Source: Plantago ovata
Lineage: Eukaryota > Streptophyta > Magnoliopsida > Lamiales > Plantaginaceae
DNA length: 64,000 nt
Assembly (NCBI GenBank): GCA_028274465.1
Contig: CM051458.1
Coordinates: 80,000,085-80,064,084 of the forward strand
Reading direction: 5' to 3'
The notes under the pieces were generated by a model, which saw only the letters and a program-made list of their open reading frames with translations, ran no database searches and was not told the DNA's origin. Positions 22,366 to 33,311 of this stretch are shown here, in pieces. The translations under genes were made by a program, and so were the position numbers. Positions within the stretch are counted from its first letter, which is position 1. Each line of letters opens with the position of its first letter.

Positions 22366-24180
22366 ATGGTTTCCCCTCCGTCCACGTCGCCCGTCCCCGT
22401 CTCCAATGTCGACACTGTTGCACCGCCCAATTCGGCGTCCCGCCCGGCCGAAACCCCAATTGAGCCAAGGGTTGCTCAATCGCCACCAATGGTTGCTGCT
22501 CCGACTTCCAAGGCTCTCGCTTCTTCGCCACGGCGTGCAATTGCCTTGGAAGATGTGTCCCCAACAGGCTCCGGTCCGTCCGCGGCTAGGGTTTCGCCGA
22601 TTTCGTCTTCGTCAAAGGTAACTACTACCTCTGTTGTTGATGTTGATGAAATTTCTGTGCCCATTGTTGCGTCTTCACATCGTTCCAAGTCTATTGATGA
22701 TACTGTTGTGAATGAGTCCTATATTGATAGTGATTGTGACTCTGAAGATTTGCTATGTGATATGCTTACACGTATTAAAAAGCATTTGGGTAGTTCGGCT
22801 CCAACAGGTGAGCCGTCTGGTTTGGGCACTAAGGGTGTTGGTGATAAGGGTTCTGATGGTTCGGATGGATCCACCTCCAGTGATGATAGTAGGGATTCTC
22901 CTGCTAAAGTCACTCGGGATGATGACAAGGCTGCTAGACAAGATAGTCTAGATGATTTGATTGATGAGGTTGCTGATGGGGTTGATGATGAGGTTGCTGC
23001 TGGTGTTGATGAGGAGGTTGAGGTAGACCCTCCTGCTGATGGGGTTGATGGATATTTGTCTGATTTTGGCCCGCCGGCGTATAAGGTTGAGTTTTATGCT
23101 GTGAAACATGAGGAGGACTGGCCTCGGTTTGAGAAACGATATGTGATTCCGAAACATGTTATTGATGAGGCTACTTTCAAGAAGCACAATGTGTATGGTT
23201 TTCTTGAGAAGCTCCAGTGGTTGGGAAGTGTTTCCAACTTGCATGGTTTTAGCCTTACGGCTGTGCGGCAGTTTTACTGTTCTTTATCTAAGAACATCTC
23301 TGATCCTGATCATCCAAAGTATACACTGGCCTATTTTAGGGAGGCTCTTTATAATTTTACACCAAAGCTCATCAATGAGTTTCTTGGTGTTCCTGATGTT
23401 GAGGACCATGTTGTCTATGGCCATCAAATGGACGAGGTTATCTCTACTATCACTGGTGGACAGGTTGCTACTTGGCCAATAAAGAATAAGCCTGCCGTGT
23501 CCAAGTTGACTCCGTTTATGACGATCATGCATACTGTGTCCATCAAGAATTGGCTACCAACTACCAACCAGACGCAACTCTCCAAACCATTATGTTGCTT
23601 TCTGTATAAGCTTAAGAAAGGCTTGCCTATTAATTTGGGCCTCCAAATCTTGAGGCATATGGCTGCTGTGAAGACTAAGGGTTCTCTAAATACCCTTCCT
23701 TACCCACGACTTATTTGCGGGATGCTTGCTGCGGATAACGTCAAGTTCACATCAAGGGATAAACTTGTAAAGTCCACTGAGTCTATCAAGATTCTGGACT
23801 CTTATCTTTCCAAGCCTGACAATGATCTTCCGTGTGTCCTTGAAGGGGTTCAGCCTGCGGTTCAGGAGGAGGTTCACCCAACACCTTCCCAGCCTTCCAC
23901 TTTTGATGTTCCTGGTTCTTCTGCTGCTCGTCCGATCTATATGGATTATGGTACTGTGTATGGTGGTTTGCTCTCTGGCTCTGCCATCACTCAACTGGAG
24001 CATTATGATCAGTTGATTGCTATTAAGCAAGCGGAGTTGGATGCTTTGAAGACTCTTCGCCGAGAGTATCTTTTTGCCAACACTACACCTCAAGGGGGAG
24101 AAGTGCACAAGAGTTCAAGGAAACGCAAAAGGGATGCGGATCAAGGGGGAGACAGTCCACAACCGACCAAGTCTTTTTAA
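22366..24180 (+). CDS. Element 1 post-pol ORF (env-position protein)
   Basis: 604 residues from the ATG at 22366 (context TTACCATGG, good for initiation) to TAA. The first 230 residues are Ser/Pro/Thr-rich, then strongly acidic (DDLIDEVADGVDDEVAAGVD). From about residue 245 there is a compact domain (EEDWPRFEKRYVIPKHVIDE, FYCSLSKNISDPDHPKYTLA, LINEFLGVPDVED, LPYPRLICGMLAAD). This resembles the putative plant transposon protein domain found in many plant LTR elements. The C-terminus has a coiled-coil-like stretch (LEHYDQLIAIKQAELDALK) and ends very basic (KSSRKRKRD), as a nuclear signal would. There is no signal peptide or clear membrane segment, so env is a positional label only. The frame is fully open although pol is mostly gone. 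Confidence 0.8.
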   Translation: MVSPPSTSPVPVSNVDTVAPPNSASRPAETPIEPRVAQSPPMVAAPTSKALASSPRRAIALEDVSPTGSGPSAARVSPISSSSKVTTTSVVDVDEISVPIVASSHRSKSIDDTVVNESYIDSDCDSEDLLCDMLTRIKKHLGSSAPTGEPSGLGTKGVGDKGSDGSDGSTSSDDSRDSPAKVTRDDDKAARQDSLDDLIDEVADGVDDEVAAGVDEEVEVDPPADGVDGYLSDFGPPAYKVEFYAVKHEEDWPRFEKRYVIPKHVIDEATFKKHNVYGFLEKLQWLGSVSNLHGFSLTAVRQFYCSLSKNISDPDHPKYTLAYFREALYNFTPKLINEFLGVPDVEDHVVYGHQMDEVISTITGGQVATWPIKNKPAVSKLTPFMTIMHTVSIKNWLPTTNQTQLSKPLCCFLYKLKKGLPINLGLQILRHMAAVKTKGSLNTLPYPRLICGMLAADNVKFTSRDKLVKSTESIKILDSYLSKPDNDLPCVLEGVQPAVQEEVHPTPSQPSTFDVPGSSAARPIYMDYGTVYGGLLSGSAITQLEHYDQLIAIKQAELDALKTLRREYLFANTTPQGGEVHKSSRKRKRDADQGGDSPQPTKSF

Positions 24181-24201
24181 AAGGATTATGATGACTTCTG
24201 A

Positions 24202-24231
24202 CCTTTTTTTTTTTTTTTTTTTTTTTTTTTA
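24202..24231 (+). repeat. Poly-T run
   Basis: About 30 consecutive T just after the 3' ORF of Element 1. Its length may vary between assemblies. Confidence 0.85.
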
Positions 24232-24441
24232 TTTGCTTTAAGACTAAACTATCTTTCTATTTGTCAAGGAGTATGTTCCTTGAAGTCTTCTAATTGCTTG
24301 TAATATTCTGACAATTAGTTCTAATCCTAAGTCTAAGTAGTTTTCTGCATGTGTTTTAAGACTTAAGCTATAGATAGATGTGTTGCATTTTTTATGTGTC
24401 ATTGATCTAACTGTGCATGATTAGTGATGTGTAGAATAGGC

Positions 24442-24455
24442 AAAAAGGGGGAGAT
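24442..24455 (+). other. Element 1 polypurine tract
   Basis: AAAAAGGGGGAGAT directly before the 3' LTR. This is the expected primer for plus-strand DNA synthesis. Confidence 0.9.
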
Positions 24456-25308
24456 TGTAAGTGTCACTGTTTTCTAGGGAGTTGACATAGGGGTTCACCT
24501 ATGGGCTACTCAACCCCTAAGTTCTGGAAACAGAGCACTTAGCCGCTTTTATATAGTTTTACCTATTCTAACACAATAACTATTCCATATCTGTAGTTGG
24601 TTGTCTTGTGCAGGAAGTTGATTTATACACGGGATTTGTCGAATTACAATAAGGCTAAAGATGGAAGAAGACTTAGTCGAAAAGGACTCATAAAGGAATT
24701 CTTGTCTTAGAAGGAGAAGGAGTCTTAGAAGATGAAGTTGATTCCTATCAGAAGACTATTACCGTGACATGTCCAGATTCATTCATACGCGTTTCCTTAT
24801 CAAAGTCGATCAAGGCTTTCATCCTTATATATAGCATGGGATCGACGAACAGAAGGGTACGACACAAAGAGTAAGAGCGATCGAGTTTCAAGAGTTATAT
24901 AGTTTTATTGTTTTAGTTCATTGTGTCTTTTACACTAGTTTATATTCTAGACTTCTCTAACAACGTATTGAAGGTAGAATAGATAGATTGGTTTCTATAT
25001 CATCTTATAGGTGACTAGTGTTGTTTTTCTAGAATAGATATTGAGAGTATACAGCGTTGTACGAACAAGATCTTTTCTAGTTGATTTTCTACCTTGACTG
25101 GGCATTCGAGCAAGCTTACAAAAGCTGCTTGAAAAATACTAAACACATGTTCTTCTTTACTTTCCGTTGTGCTTTATTATATATATATTATCTGTGTTTG
25201 TTAATCTGCAGGTTGACGTAGGTGTTCACTGAACCCCGTAGTCAATCTCCGTTATTGGCTGAGGTATTTTGTATCTAAAGCAAATTATACCGATCCTACA
25301 TTCTTTCA
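24456..25308 (+). repeat. Element 1 3' LTR
   Basis: 853 bases, same ends as the 5' LTR, followed by the ATTTT duplication. Confidence 0.95.
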
Positions 25309-25313
25309 ATTTT

Positions 25314-26705
25314 GTTCGGATAAGCCCTTTTACGAACCATATTCAATACAAGACAACACCGAGAAGACTTCACACAGAACAACGCTTTGAATGTTTTCAA
25401 GCTCACCGACTACTTTAACTAAAGTATAGAAAATATACCGACGGTAATAATTAGAAGGATTATAACCTAAACTAGGTAAATATAAAATACCAGTTTAGCA
25501 TGAGGCATAGAATGCCTATGGTATACGGGACCACATAGCATATTTAAATATAAAAAACAATCAGAATACACGTGTTACGTGTAATTAAATAAATACACAT
25601 AAAATATGACCAAATACATTCTCACTAAGGTTATCTTCATTTCAACTTAATTTCAGTTAAAATAAGTTCAGTTCAGTTCAAAATAATTAAGTTCAGTTCA
25701 GTTCAGATGAATGCAGTTGAATTCAAGTTTACTTAGTTAAAATTTATACTTCAAATAAGTTCAGTTCATAAATTTTTAGGCGAATCAAACAGAGCCTAAA
25801 CAACCCCAACCGAAATTAATGACACGTTTAAAACTGTTTAAAACTGAATTGAATTATTTGTAATAGTAGTGGCCTGAGCGAAATTATCCGACACATGTTG
25901 GACAATCTAACGATTTATTTCCAACACATGTTAGACCCAATTATTTCCAATCTAATAACATTCGTTTCTATCTAGTTTCTTCTTCTTTTCCTTCTATTTG
26001 CGTTTCTAATCTAATTCTTTCTTCTTCTTGCGGTTTCAGTCTTAGTCTTAGTTCTACCTTATAGTTGCTTTCGATTTCATATATTTTCGGATCTCATAGA
26101 CCAAAGTTCTGTTCTGTTCGTCTGAAAATTAATTATTTTAAGTTCAGTTCAGACCGGTTCAGATTTGCCTAATAATATTTTGTACTATAAATAAGTTCAG
26201 TTCAGTTCAGACGAAAAGAATAGAGCCCAAGTGGGTATTATATTTGTATGATATCCACTTGGGTTGCCCCCTCTCCTCTCGTCATCCTTTATTTCATGCT
26301 AGACTTAATCTATTACACCACCAAAATTATAAACCTGTCTCCACTGTGTCTGTTATTATTCCTCAACATTTTCTATCTTTTGACCTTAGTTCTTCTATTA
26401 ATTCTTCAATCCCGAATTAACGAATTTAAGTGCGTGATTTGTGATTTATAACTGTTCTCAAGTTTGGACCGCGAATTCTCGCTCGTGATGTCATAAAATC
26501 CCTCCCACCCACGGCGCTCCGCCTTCGCCGCCAGTCCCTTTCCCGCTCACCGACAGGCAGCATAGTTCCAACTTTCTTTCCGACAGGCAGAATAATAATA
26601 ATAATAATCAGTCACTGTTTAAGTTATTTTAGTTTCTTATTATTATTATTATTATTACAGTTTCTTTATCTTCCCCTTTATCATTATATCTAATAATTTC
26701 TTGTC
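25314..26705. other. Intergenic and DHDPS 5' region; GTTCAGTTCAG-type repeats
   Basis: The stretch contains two clusters of AAGTTCAGTTCAG (25660-25770 and 26146-26210). A small inverted-repeat element is listed separately. Upstream of DHDPS, an (AAT)6 run (26591-26608) is followed 28 bases later by (TTA)7 (26637-26657), which can pair. The latter ends ATTATTACAG, which could also be a 3' splice site of a leader intron. Confidence 0.5.
26104..26229. mobile_element. Small MITE-like inverted-repeat element
   Basis: The left end, AGTTCTGTTCTGTTCGTCTGAA, is mirrored by the right end, whose complement reads GGGCTCTATTCTTTTCGTCTGAA; GTTCAGTTCAG tracts lie just inside. A more decayed relative seems to lie at about 25660-25800, ending AATCAAACAGAGCC. 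No target duplication is certain. Confidence 0.4.
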
Positions 26706-29385
26706 ATGGCCTCTGCTATTGGATCATACTCGCTCAAGGTTCATCACCAAGGTATTTCTCTTCTGTCCTTTTGGTATACATTCATTTCATTTATTGTTTT
26801 TTTTTATTTATAATTATTGTCTTGAAAAACCAATCAATTGGTTGTCTGTAATAGTGAAAAGAATTAGGGATTAATTAAGTACTGATATGTAAATGCTTCC
26901 TTCATGTTGCCCTTTGATATATCATGTATAAAACCTGTTTTGCAATATAAAAGGGTTGATGGAATCAAGTTAATCAACATAAAAAGAAAAAAAAGAAGTG
27001 ACAATGCTGAAGCTGGTTAGTGTTGTAGTATAACTTCTAAAGTTGTTTGTTTATTAGTTAGTAATTTATTCAATGCTGAAGCTGGTTTCTTTGATGTAGG
27101 TGGAGTGTCAAGATGGAGGTCGCCCCGAGCGGCTGTTATTCCCAATTTTCATCTTCCAATGCGTAGTTATGAAGTTAAAAACAGGTATGTATGTATGTGA
27201 CTGGCCTATTTCTGTAGAAGAAATCCCAGTGTTTCTTTTGGTCCAGTCATTCTTTTGTAAGGGATCAAGCCAATTGTGTTAAGGTTGTGGTGAATGAAGT
27301 TTATACTGAAGATTAAACAGTTTATGGGTTTCGTTAAGGTAGTTAGTTACAGTTTCTCTCATGTATTTTATTTAACCTGGGTAAGATGGTTTTGTATGAA
27401 GTTTTTGTAATCAGTGTGATGAGAATCCTGCATTATACATATACTCTTCTAGCTGGGGTTAATCTCCTTGTTCTTGGAAGATGGTTACATCCTTTTGTTG
27501 TTATCTGCTGTGGTGAGCTCAATTTTGATGCACCAGCCACAATGCTGGATTTATAAATATGCTTTCCTGAATAGAAATATGATAGTTTGTTCTAGTTGGC
27601 AAAGGATCAACTCACTCGTGTAAAACTTTCAGCGAATACCATCACCAACTGAGGAGGCGAAGGTTGTTCTGGAGATTTTTCTCCCTACCTCGCTTACTCT
27701 CTTTGAAATTGTTCTAGTTGATTCCTTAGTATCATTGTCTAGATGTGGTTAAGGGGTTCCTGTTTCTTTATCTTCTAAGGCACTCTCTCCTTTTCATTCA
27801 ACTAAGATCAACTTCTTCAGTTTTCATGTTCCAATCGAACACTTTGCCTTTGTTCTGAAATAATGCTTCTCCTGAGGCCAATTTCTCCATCTTGGCACCC
27901 ACCTTCTTATGCATGCTGAGATGACTATTCCAACAAAAACGGAAGATTCTGTGTTGATGTCTGAACTGTCTTCCTTTCAGATTATTACATATCTCTTATA
28001 GGTTAAAGAATAAGTGATTTTAATTTACAACAAGGTCTCTGTATACAGAGTAGGTGTTTAAAGTTAGATGGATTTAAAAATCAGCTTATTCCCTTTTCAA
28101 TGTCTAATAATGTGATAAAGAACAATGAAGAGTCTGTCTTCTCAGAGACTATAGCTTTAAAAGTCCAAAGAAAGACTCACAAAACATTAAACATATCTTA
28201 TAAAAAAACAAAGGTTAAACATTTATCATGATATGTGCAAGTCTTTTTTGGTCTTTTAACTAGTAGGCCTCTTATAACAGCTCGAGTGAACATATCAACT
28301 TAGTAATTTAGTTATAGTTTTCGTCATTGCAGATGAAAAACGAGGTGATAACTTTACTTCGTGATAGCTCCCAATGCTCAACCTTGTTACATTGCCTCTG
28401 TATAAAAGATTTCATATTGAAACAAACTTTTCCCTGAGATGCAATTTCTCTCTGCAGGACTAATGTGGAGGATATAAAGGCACTTCGACTGATTACTGCT
28501 ATTAAAACCCCATATCTACCTGATGGAAGGTTTGATTTGGAGGCGTATGATTCTCTAGTGAACATGCAAATTGAAGATGGCGTTGAGGGCGTGATTGTTG
28601 GTGGTACTACTGGAGAAGGTCAGTTAATGAGCTGGGATGAGCATATTATGCTTATTGGTCACACTGTGAATTGTTTTGGTGGATCTGTCAAAGTCATTGG
28701 GAACACAGGAAGTAACTCAACTCGGGAAGCAATTCATGCTACCGAACAGGGATTTGCTGTGGGAATGCATGCTGCTCTTCATATCAATCCTTACTATGGC
28801 AAAACATCCCTAGAAGGATTGATTTCTCATTTTGAAAATGTGCTTCCTATGGGTCCAACAATTATTTACAATGTTCCATCAAGGACTGGTCAAGATATAC
28901 CCCCACACGTGATCCAGAAAGTAGCACAGAGCTCCAATTTGGCAGGTGTGAAGGAATGTATGGGAAATGATAGGATAGAGCAGTATACAGGTAAAGGCGT
29001 GGTAACTTGGAGCGGGAATGACGATGAGTGCCATGATTCAAGATGGGAGTATGGGGCTACAGGAGTAATTTCAGTTACAAGCAACTTGGTTCCTGGTCTA
29101 ATGCGAGAACTCATGTTTGGAGGAAAGAACCCATCTTTGAACTCGAAGCTTATGCCTCTTATCAAATGGCTTTTCTGCGAGCCAAACCCAATCGGCTTAA
29201 ACACAGCTCTTGCTCAGCTTGGGGTAGTGAGGCCAATCTTTCGCTTACCGTATGTGCCCCTTCCTTTGGAAAAGAGGGTGGAGTTTGTTAATATTGTCAA
29301 GGAGCTTGGAAGAGAGAATTTTGTCGGAGAGAAGGATGTTCAGATCCTTGATGACGATGATTTCATTTTAATTGGTCGGTATTAG
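26706..29385 (+). CDS. DHDPS: 4-hydroxy-tetrahydrodipicolinate synthase, chloroplast
   Basis: Exons 26706-26751, 27100-27184 and 28458-29385; 352 residues. It catalyses the first committed step of lysine synthesis: condensation of pyruvate with aspartate semialdehyde through a lysine Schiff base, in the plastid stroma. The first ~45 residues ([20 protein letters not shown]) are Ser/Arg-rich and poor in acids, as a transit peptide should be. The enzyme core has GGTTGEG (substrate carboxylate binding), the Tyr in YNVPSRTG and the Schiff-base Lys in [19 protein letters not shown] and the ending ([10 protein letters not shown]) are typical of plant DHDPS. The length is normal and the frame intact. 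Plant enzymes of this family are feedback-inhibited by lysine; allosteric residues were not checked one by one. The two introns fall in the transit-peptide region. Confidence 0.95.
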
Positions 29386-31056
29386 CTGCATCAGAATCTA
29401 GATTTTAATTTTTAACATAGTTGTTTTGTGACATTTGCCTTTCTGAAGCAATAATTGGCATTTTTGTATTGCTTTTCTAGGGAGGTAAAGCTCAAACATC
29501 CGAACAAGTTCTTTACTACCTTGTTTGTGTCTACACTTTGTGAGTTTTCTTGAACTCTATTTCAGAGTGCGAATTGCAGTATTGTGTTTCTTTTCTGTAA
29601 AGTTGTGATGCTAGCTTGTGCATATGCGTACTTTATATTAGTTATATACCTGTTTTGAGTAGCAAACATATTCTGGATAGCTGTTCTGGGCTTCTTGGCG
29701 TTAGTTTTCCTGTATATCTTGATACACCTGTAAGCTGTTATTATTCATTTAGTTGCAGATTATGTGTGAGCTACCTGTGTGTAGCTGAATAGTGCTAAAA
29801 ATCTGTATCTAAACATGGGAAGATTTGTGGGTTTTGTACTTAAAAGCATTCATCTTGTGTTTCTGGCTCCATAAACTTATAGAAACTGCACCCCATATAT
29901 AGGACATGGAGTGCTGTATGATTTTTCCAGAAATTTTGGAAACGCCCTAGGATTGACATGGAGATAGATTTACCATCCCAAGTACATATTCATAATTTAG
30001 AAGATGATTATTGGTGGTTGGTTGATGTGCTGACATCATGGAAGTGAACTCAACTTGTAGATTAATGGCAAATACAAGTCAGTATCTGATTGTGTTAAAA
30101 GTCAATGACGTTTCCTGTTCACGCATATTGGCTTGTTGGTCCCATGGAAGGATGGACCTAGTCTTCCAATTGAACTTGTGATCATTCCAAAATTTTAATC
30201 ATGCTCCGGTGAAGAAAATCTTGCCATAATTGGTGGACTTAGATCAACTCAACCACAACCGCCATTGTGCTTTCCAATAGGGCGACCAGCCGAATATTAT
30301 TTAATAAATCTAGCTGGGATTCTATCCGAGTTGTCTGTAACAACTTAACTTATGAGACTTATTACTTCTTTTAAGGAGTAGTAGCTTTTTTAGTGTTTGT
30401 AGAAGCTTATAAATTGATATGTTCTTTTAAAAATAAGCTGGATAAGTTGAAATTGAAGTAGTTGGGTTGTAACTCCTTAATCAAATTATTCTTAAATTAA
30501 GTTCGATTTAGGTTTTTTTCTAAAAAACTAAATTTGCAAATGCCAAATACCCATCAAATTATTTAATAAGTAATCTTTAACATTTCCCCTTATTTAAATT
30601 GAAGTTGTTGCATGGCAAAGAAACGAGCCTAAAATTGAACCTTGAGCTTGAATTCTAGTTTTAATATAACATATAAAAAAGGAGCCGGGTAAACAACCAT
30701 CTTTAATTGGCATTCCAGAAAGAAGAACATTTCAAAATTAAACCAAATATCTGGAATTGGTTCTGTAGTCTTGTGTAGATTAAGTCTATATAGTAGGAGT
30801 ATTATATTTGTATTGAGTTTGAATGGCTCAAATAGAACTTGCTATAGGATAAGACTTGTATTGCAATAAAGAGAGGTGTAACTTTTCTGGAAGAACGAAT
30901 GGCTGGCTATGATATATTGATATTTAAAGTCAAAATGTTTGATGTCAAGTTGTGAATTATGTCAAGTCAAAAGTGTCTGCAAATACAAATCAACATGGAG
31001 TATACTATTTAACTAGATTAGGCACCTTGCAGTGAAGCAAAGTATCAAACCCAAAC
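29386..31056. other. Intergenic, DHDPS 3' region to DUF26 genes
   Basis: Contains the DHDPS 3' UTR, then AT-rich sequence with no recognisable gene, repeat family or RNA. Confidence 0.5.
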
Positions 31057-31845
31057 ATGCATATCCTAAACAAACTTGTCTTCCTAACCTGCCTTTGCAT
31101 ATGCATATTCACTGCAGAATCTCAGTCTGCAAACCCTGTATATTCAACCTGTACCTCAAACACAAATGCCAGTAGCCAAATATCAAGAAACATCAACAGC
31201 TTGTTATCTATCCTAGTATCAGGCACTATCCAGAACGGATACATCGCAACCTCTTACGGGAGCGGTAACAACCGAGTCTACGGCCTTGCTCAATGCCGAG
31301 GAGACGTGAGCAGGACAGACTGTGCGACTTGCATCCGAGATGCCCGAGAAAATGCTCCTGACGTGTGTCCGACCCAAACTGGTGCGACGATATGGTATGA
31401 TTATTGCTTCTTGAGGTACAATACTGTTAATTTCACCGGACAACTCGACACTTCTGGCTTGTACTTGTACAATACACAGAATGTGACGGATCCCAATACT
31501 TTTAACGAGAGGCTTGGTGCTCTGATGGATCACATTGATTCGGAGGCTGTTCAGACTGGAAATAATGGGCTAGGCAAAGGAGAGAGTGAGGTTTCACCCT
31601 TTGTAAACATTTATGCCTTGGTGCAGTGCACCAGAGATTTATCGAGTTTGAGTTGTGCTCAGTGTCTGTCAACTGCAGTTAGCAACTTCCCCGTAGTTTG
31701 TGAGAACCGCAGAGGATGCCGCGTTTTATATGTCAGTTGCTATGTTAGATACGAAGTCTATCCGTTTTTCTTCCCTCTTGACTCGAACACATCATCTGCT
31801 CAGGGCCCTGGGGACTATATGTCAGTCACTGCTTCTGTACCTTAA
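31057..31845 (+). CDS. Cysteine-rich repeat secretory protein, two DUF26 domains (copy 1)
   Basis: Single exon, 262 residues. The N-terminus MHILNKLVFLTCLCICIFTA is a clear signal peptide (cleavage near AES-QS). Two Gnk2/DUF26 domains follow, each with the C-X8-C-X2-C core: CRGDVSRTDCATC (about residues 86-98) and CTRDLSSLSCAQC (about 192-204). There is no membrane segment or kinase domain, so it is a secreted CRRSP, not a receptor kinase. Relatives bind mannose or act in apoplastic defence or plasmodesmata; the role of this one is unknown. The next gene is a tandem copy. Confidence 0.9.
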   Translation: MHILNKLVFLTCLCICIFTAESQSANPVYSTCTSNTNASSQISRNINSLLSILVSGTIQNGYIATSYGSGNNRVYGLAQCRGDVSRTDCATCIRDARENAPDVCPTQTGATIWYDYCFLRYNTVNFTGQLDTSGLYLYNTQNVTDPNTFNERLGALMDHIDSEAVQTGNNGLGKGESEVSPFVNIYALVQCTRDLSSLSCAQCLSTAVSNFPVVCENRRGCRVLYVSCYVRYEVYPFFFPLDSNTSSAQGPGDYMSVTASVP

Positions 31846-32265
31846 TGGCCGGCCATTTGGAGACGCCGGAATTAATCTGGCATTAGTGATAAATGCATAT
31901 ATGTTCTTTTGCATATAGACATAAATAAGAACTCTCATTGGTACTCTCTGCAGTTAGGAAGTGCATCAATAAGTAGTACTTAGCATTCAAAGTTTTGGGT
32001 TTATTTACAGTTTGAGATTCCAGTATTTGAATAAATACATCTGTACATGTTGATCATGTACTGACTAGTAGTACTATTGTTATTTGTTACAGCTCTCTCT
32101 GTACAACTTGTGATTTGTAGTTTTATAGTATATGTTCTTTCAAGTCAAAAGTTAAACTTAGTGGAGTAAGAAGTTAACTTAGTGGAGTAAAAAAGGTCAT
32201 CAAGAAAATAAACATATCAAACTATATCAAGCACTTTGCACTGAAGCAAATTTTCAAAACCAAAC

Positions 32266-33045
32266 ATGCATATCCTACACAAACTTGTCTTCCTAATCTG
32301 CATCTGCATATGTATATTCACTACAAAATCTCAATCTATATATTCCACCTGTAACTTAGACAGAATCTCAAGCAGCCAAATGTCAAGTAACATCAACAGC
32401 TTGTTATCTATGCTGGTATCAGGCACGGTCCAGAACGGATACGTAGCGACCTCTTACGGAAGCGGTAACAACTGCGTCTACGGCCTTGCTCAATGCCGAG
32501 GAGACGTGAGCAAGACAGACTGCGCGACTTGCATCCAAGATGCCCGAGAAAGAATTCGTTTCTTATGTCCAACGCAAACTGGTGCGACAATATGGTATGA
32601 TTATTGCTTCTTGAGGTACAATTCCAATAATTTCATAGGAGAAGTTGACACTTCTGGCTTGTACTTGGTCAATACACAGAATGTGACGGATCCACATACT
32701 TTTAACAATAAACTTGCTTCTCTGATGGATCAGATTGATTCGAAAGCCGTTAAGCCTGGACATAAAGGACTAGGGAAAGGAGAGCGTAAACTTTCGCCCT
32801 TTCTAAAGATTTATGCCTTGGTGCAGTGCACCAGAGATTTGTCAGGTTTAAGTTGTGCTCAGTGTCTGTCAACTGCAGTTAGCAACTTCCCTACAGTTTG
32901 TGAAAACCGGAGAGGATGTCGCATTTTATATGTCAGTTGCTATGTTAGATATGAACTCTATCCGTTTTTCTTCCCTCTTGACTTGAACACGTTATCTGCT
33001 CATAGCTCTGGGGACTACAGGTCAGTCACTGCTTTTGTACCTTAA
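32266..33045 (+). CDS. Cysteine-rich repeat secretory protein, two DUF26 domains (copy 2)
   Basis: Single exon, 259 residues, 1.2 kb downstream of copy 1 and clearly its duplicate. It has the same signal peptide pattern (MHILHKLVFLICICICIFTT) and the same two C-X8-C-X2-C cores (CRGDVSKTDCATC and CTRDLSGLSCAQC). The similarity continues into the 3' flank (GTATTTGAATAAATACATC and TGTACATGTTGATCATGTAC occur after both). The duplicated unit therefore included promoter-proximal and 3' sequence. Copy 2 has more basic substitutions in the inter-domain loop (GHKGLGKGERKLSP against GNNGLGKGESEVSP). Both frames are intact. Confidence 0.9.
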   Translation: MHILHKLVFLICICICIFTTKSQSIYSTCNLDRISSSQMSSNINSLLSMLVSGTVQNGYVATSYGSGNNCVYGLAQCRGDVSKTDCATCIQDARERIRFLCPTQTGATIWYDYCFLRYNSNNFIGEVDTSGLYLVNTQNVTDPHTFNNKLASLMDQIDSKAVKPGHKGLGKGERKLSPFLKIYALVQCTRDLSGLSCAQCLSTAVSNFPTVCENRRGCRILYVSCYVRYELYPFFFPLDLNTLSAHSSGDYRSVTAFVP

Positions 33046-33311
33046 CATGCGTTTGGAGACGTTCAAATCTATCATTAGTAACCAATGTTCTTTTGCATAA
33101 AGATAGTGAAATAAGAACTTTAATAAGTCTTGTGTATTTGATCTTGTTTAATTACAGTTTGAGATTCTAGTATTTGAATAAATACATCTGTACATGTTGA
33201 TCATGTACTGACTATTACTAGTGTTACAACTCTCTCTGTATAGCTTGTGATTTCTATTTTTGCAATCCATAACTATCGATCTGGTAAGTATGTGTTCCTG
33301 GTTCGACAACT

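Larger units (their letters stand above)
18958..25313 (+). mobile_element. Element 1: SIRE-type Copia LTR retrotransposon, internally deleted
   Basis: LTRs 18963-19814 and 24456-25308 begin TGTAAGTG and end TTCTTTCA. The whole is bounded by a perfect 5-base target duplication ATTTT (18958-18962 and 25309-25313). The primer site TGGTATCAGAGC follows the 5' LTR and a purine tract AAAAAGGGGGAGAT abuts the 3' LTR. A by-eye comparison of the LTRs gives about 19 substitutions and one single-base indel in 852, so insertion was fairly recent. The interior holds the gag start only as traces, the C-terminal RT/RNase H, and a long intact ORF after pol. Protease, integrase and most RT are missing, so it is non-autonomous. 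The post-pol ORF and the RNase H sequence suggest the SIRE/Maximus group. Confidence 0.95.

Noticed and set aside
22948-24108. Several minus- and plus-strand ORFs inside the Element 1 3' ORF
   Set aside because: Shadows of the 604-residue frame with no motifs.
22366-24180. True envelope glycoprotein
   Set aside because: No signal peptide, membrane segment or cysteine pattern; only the position after pol suggests env.
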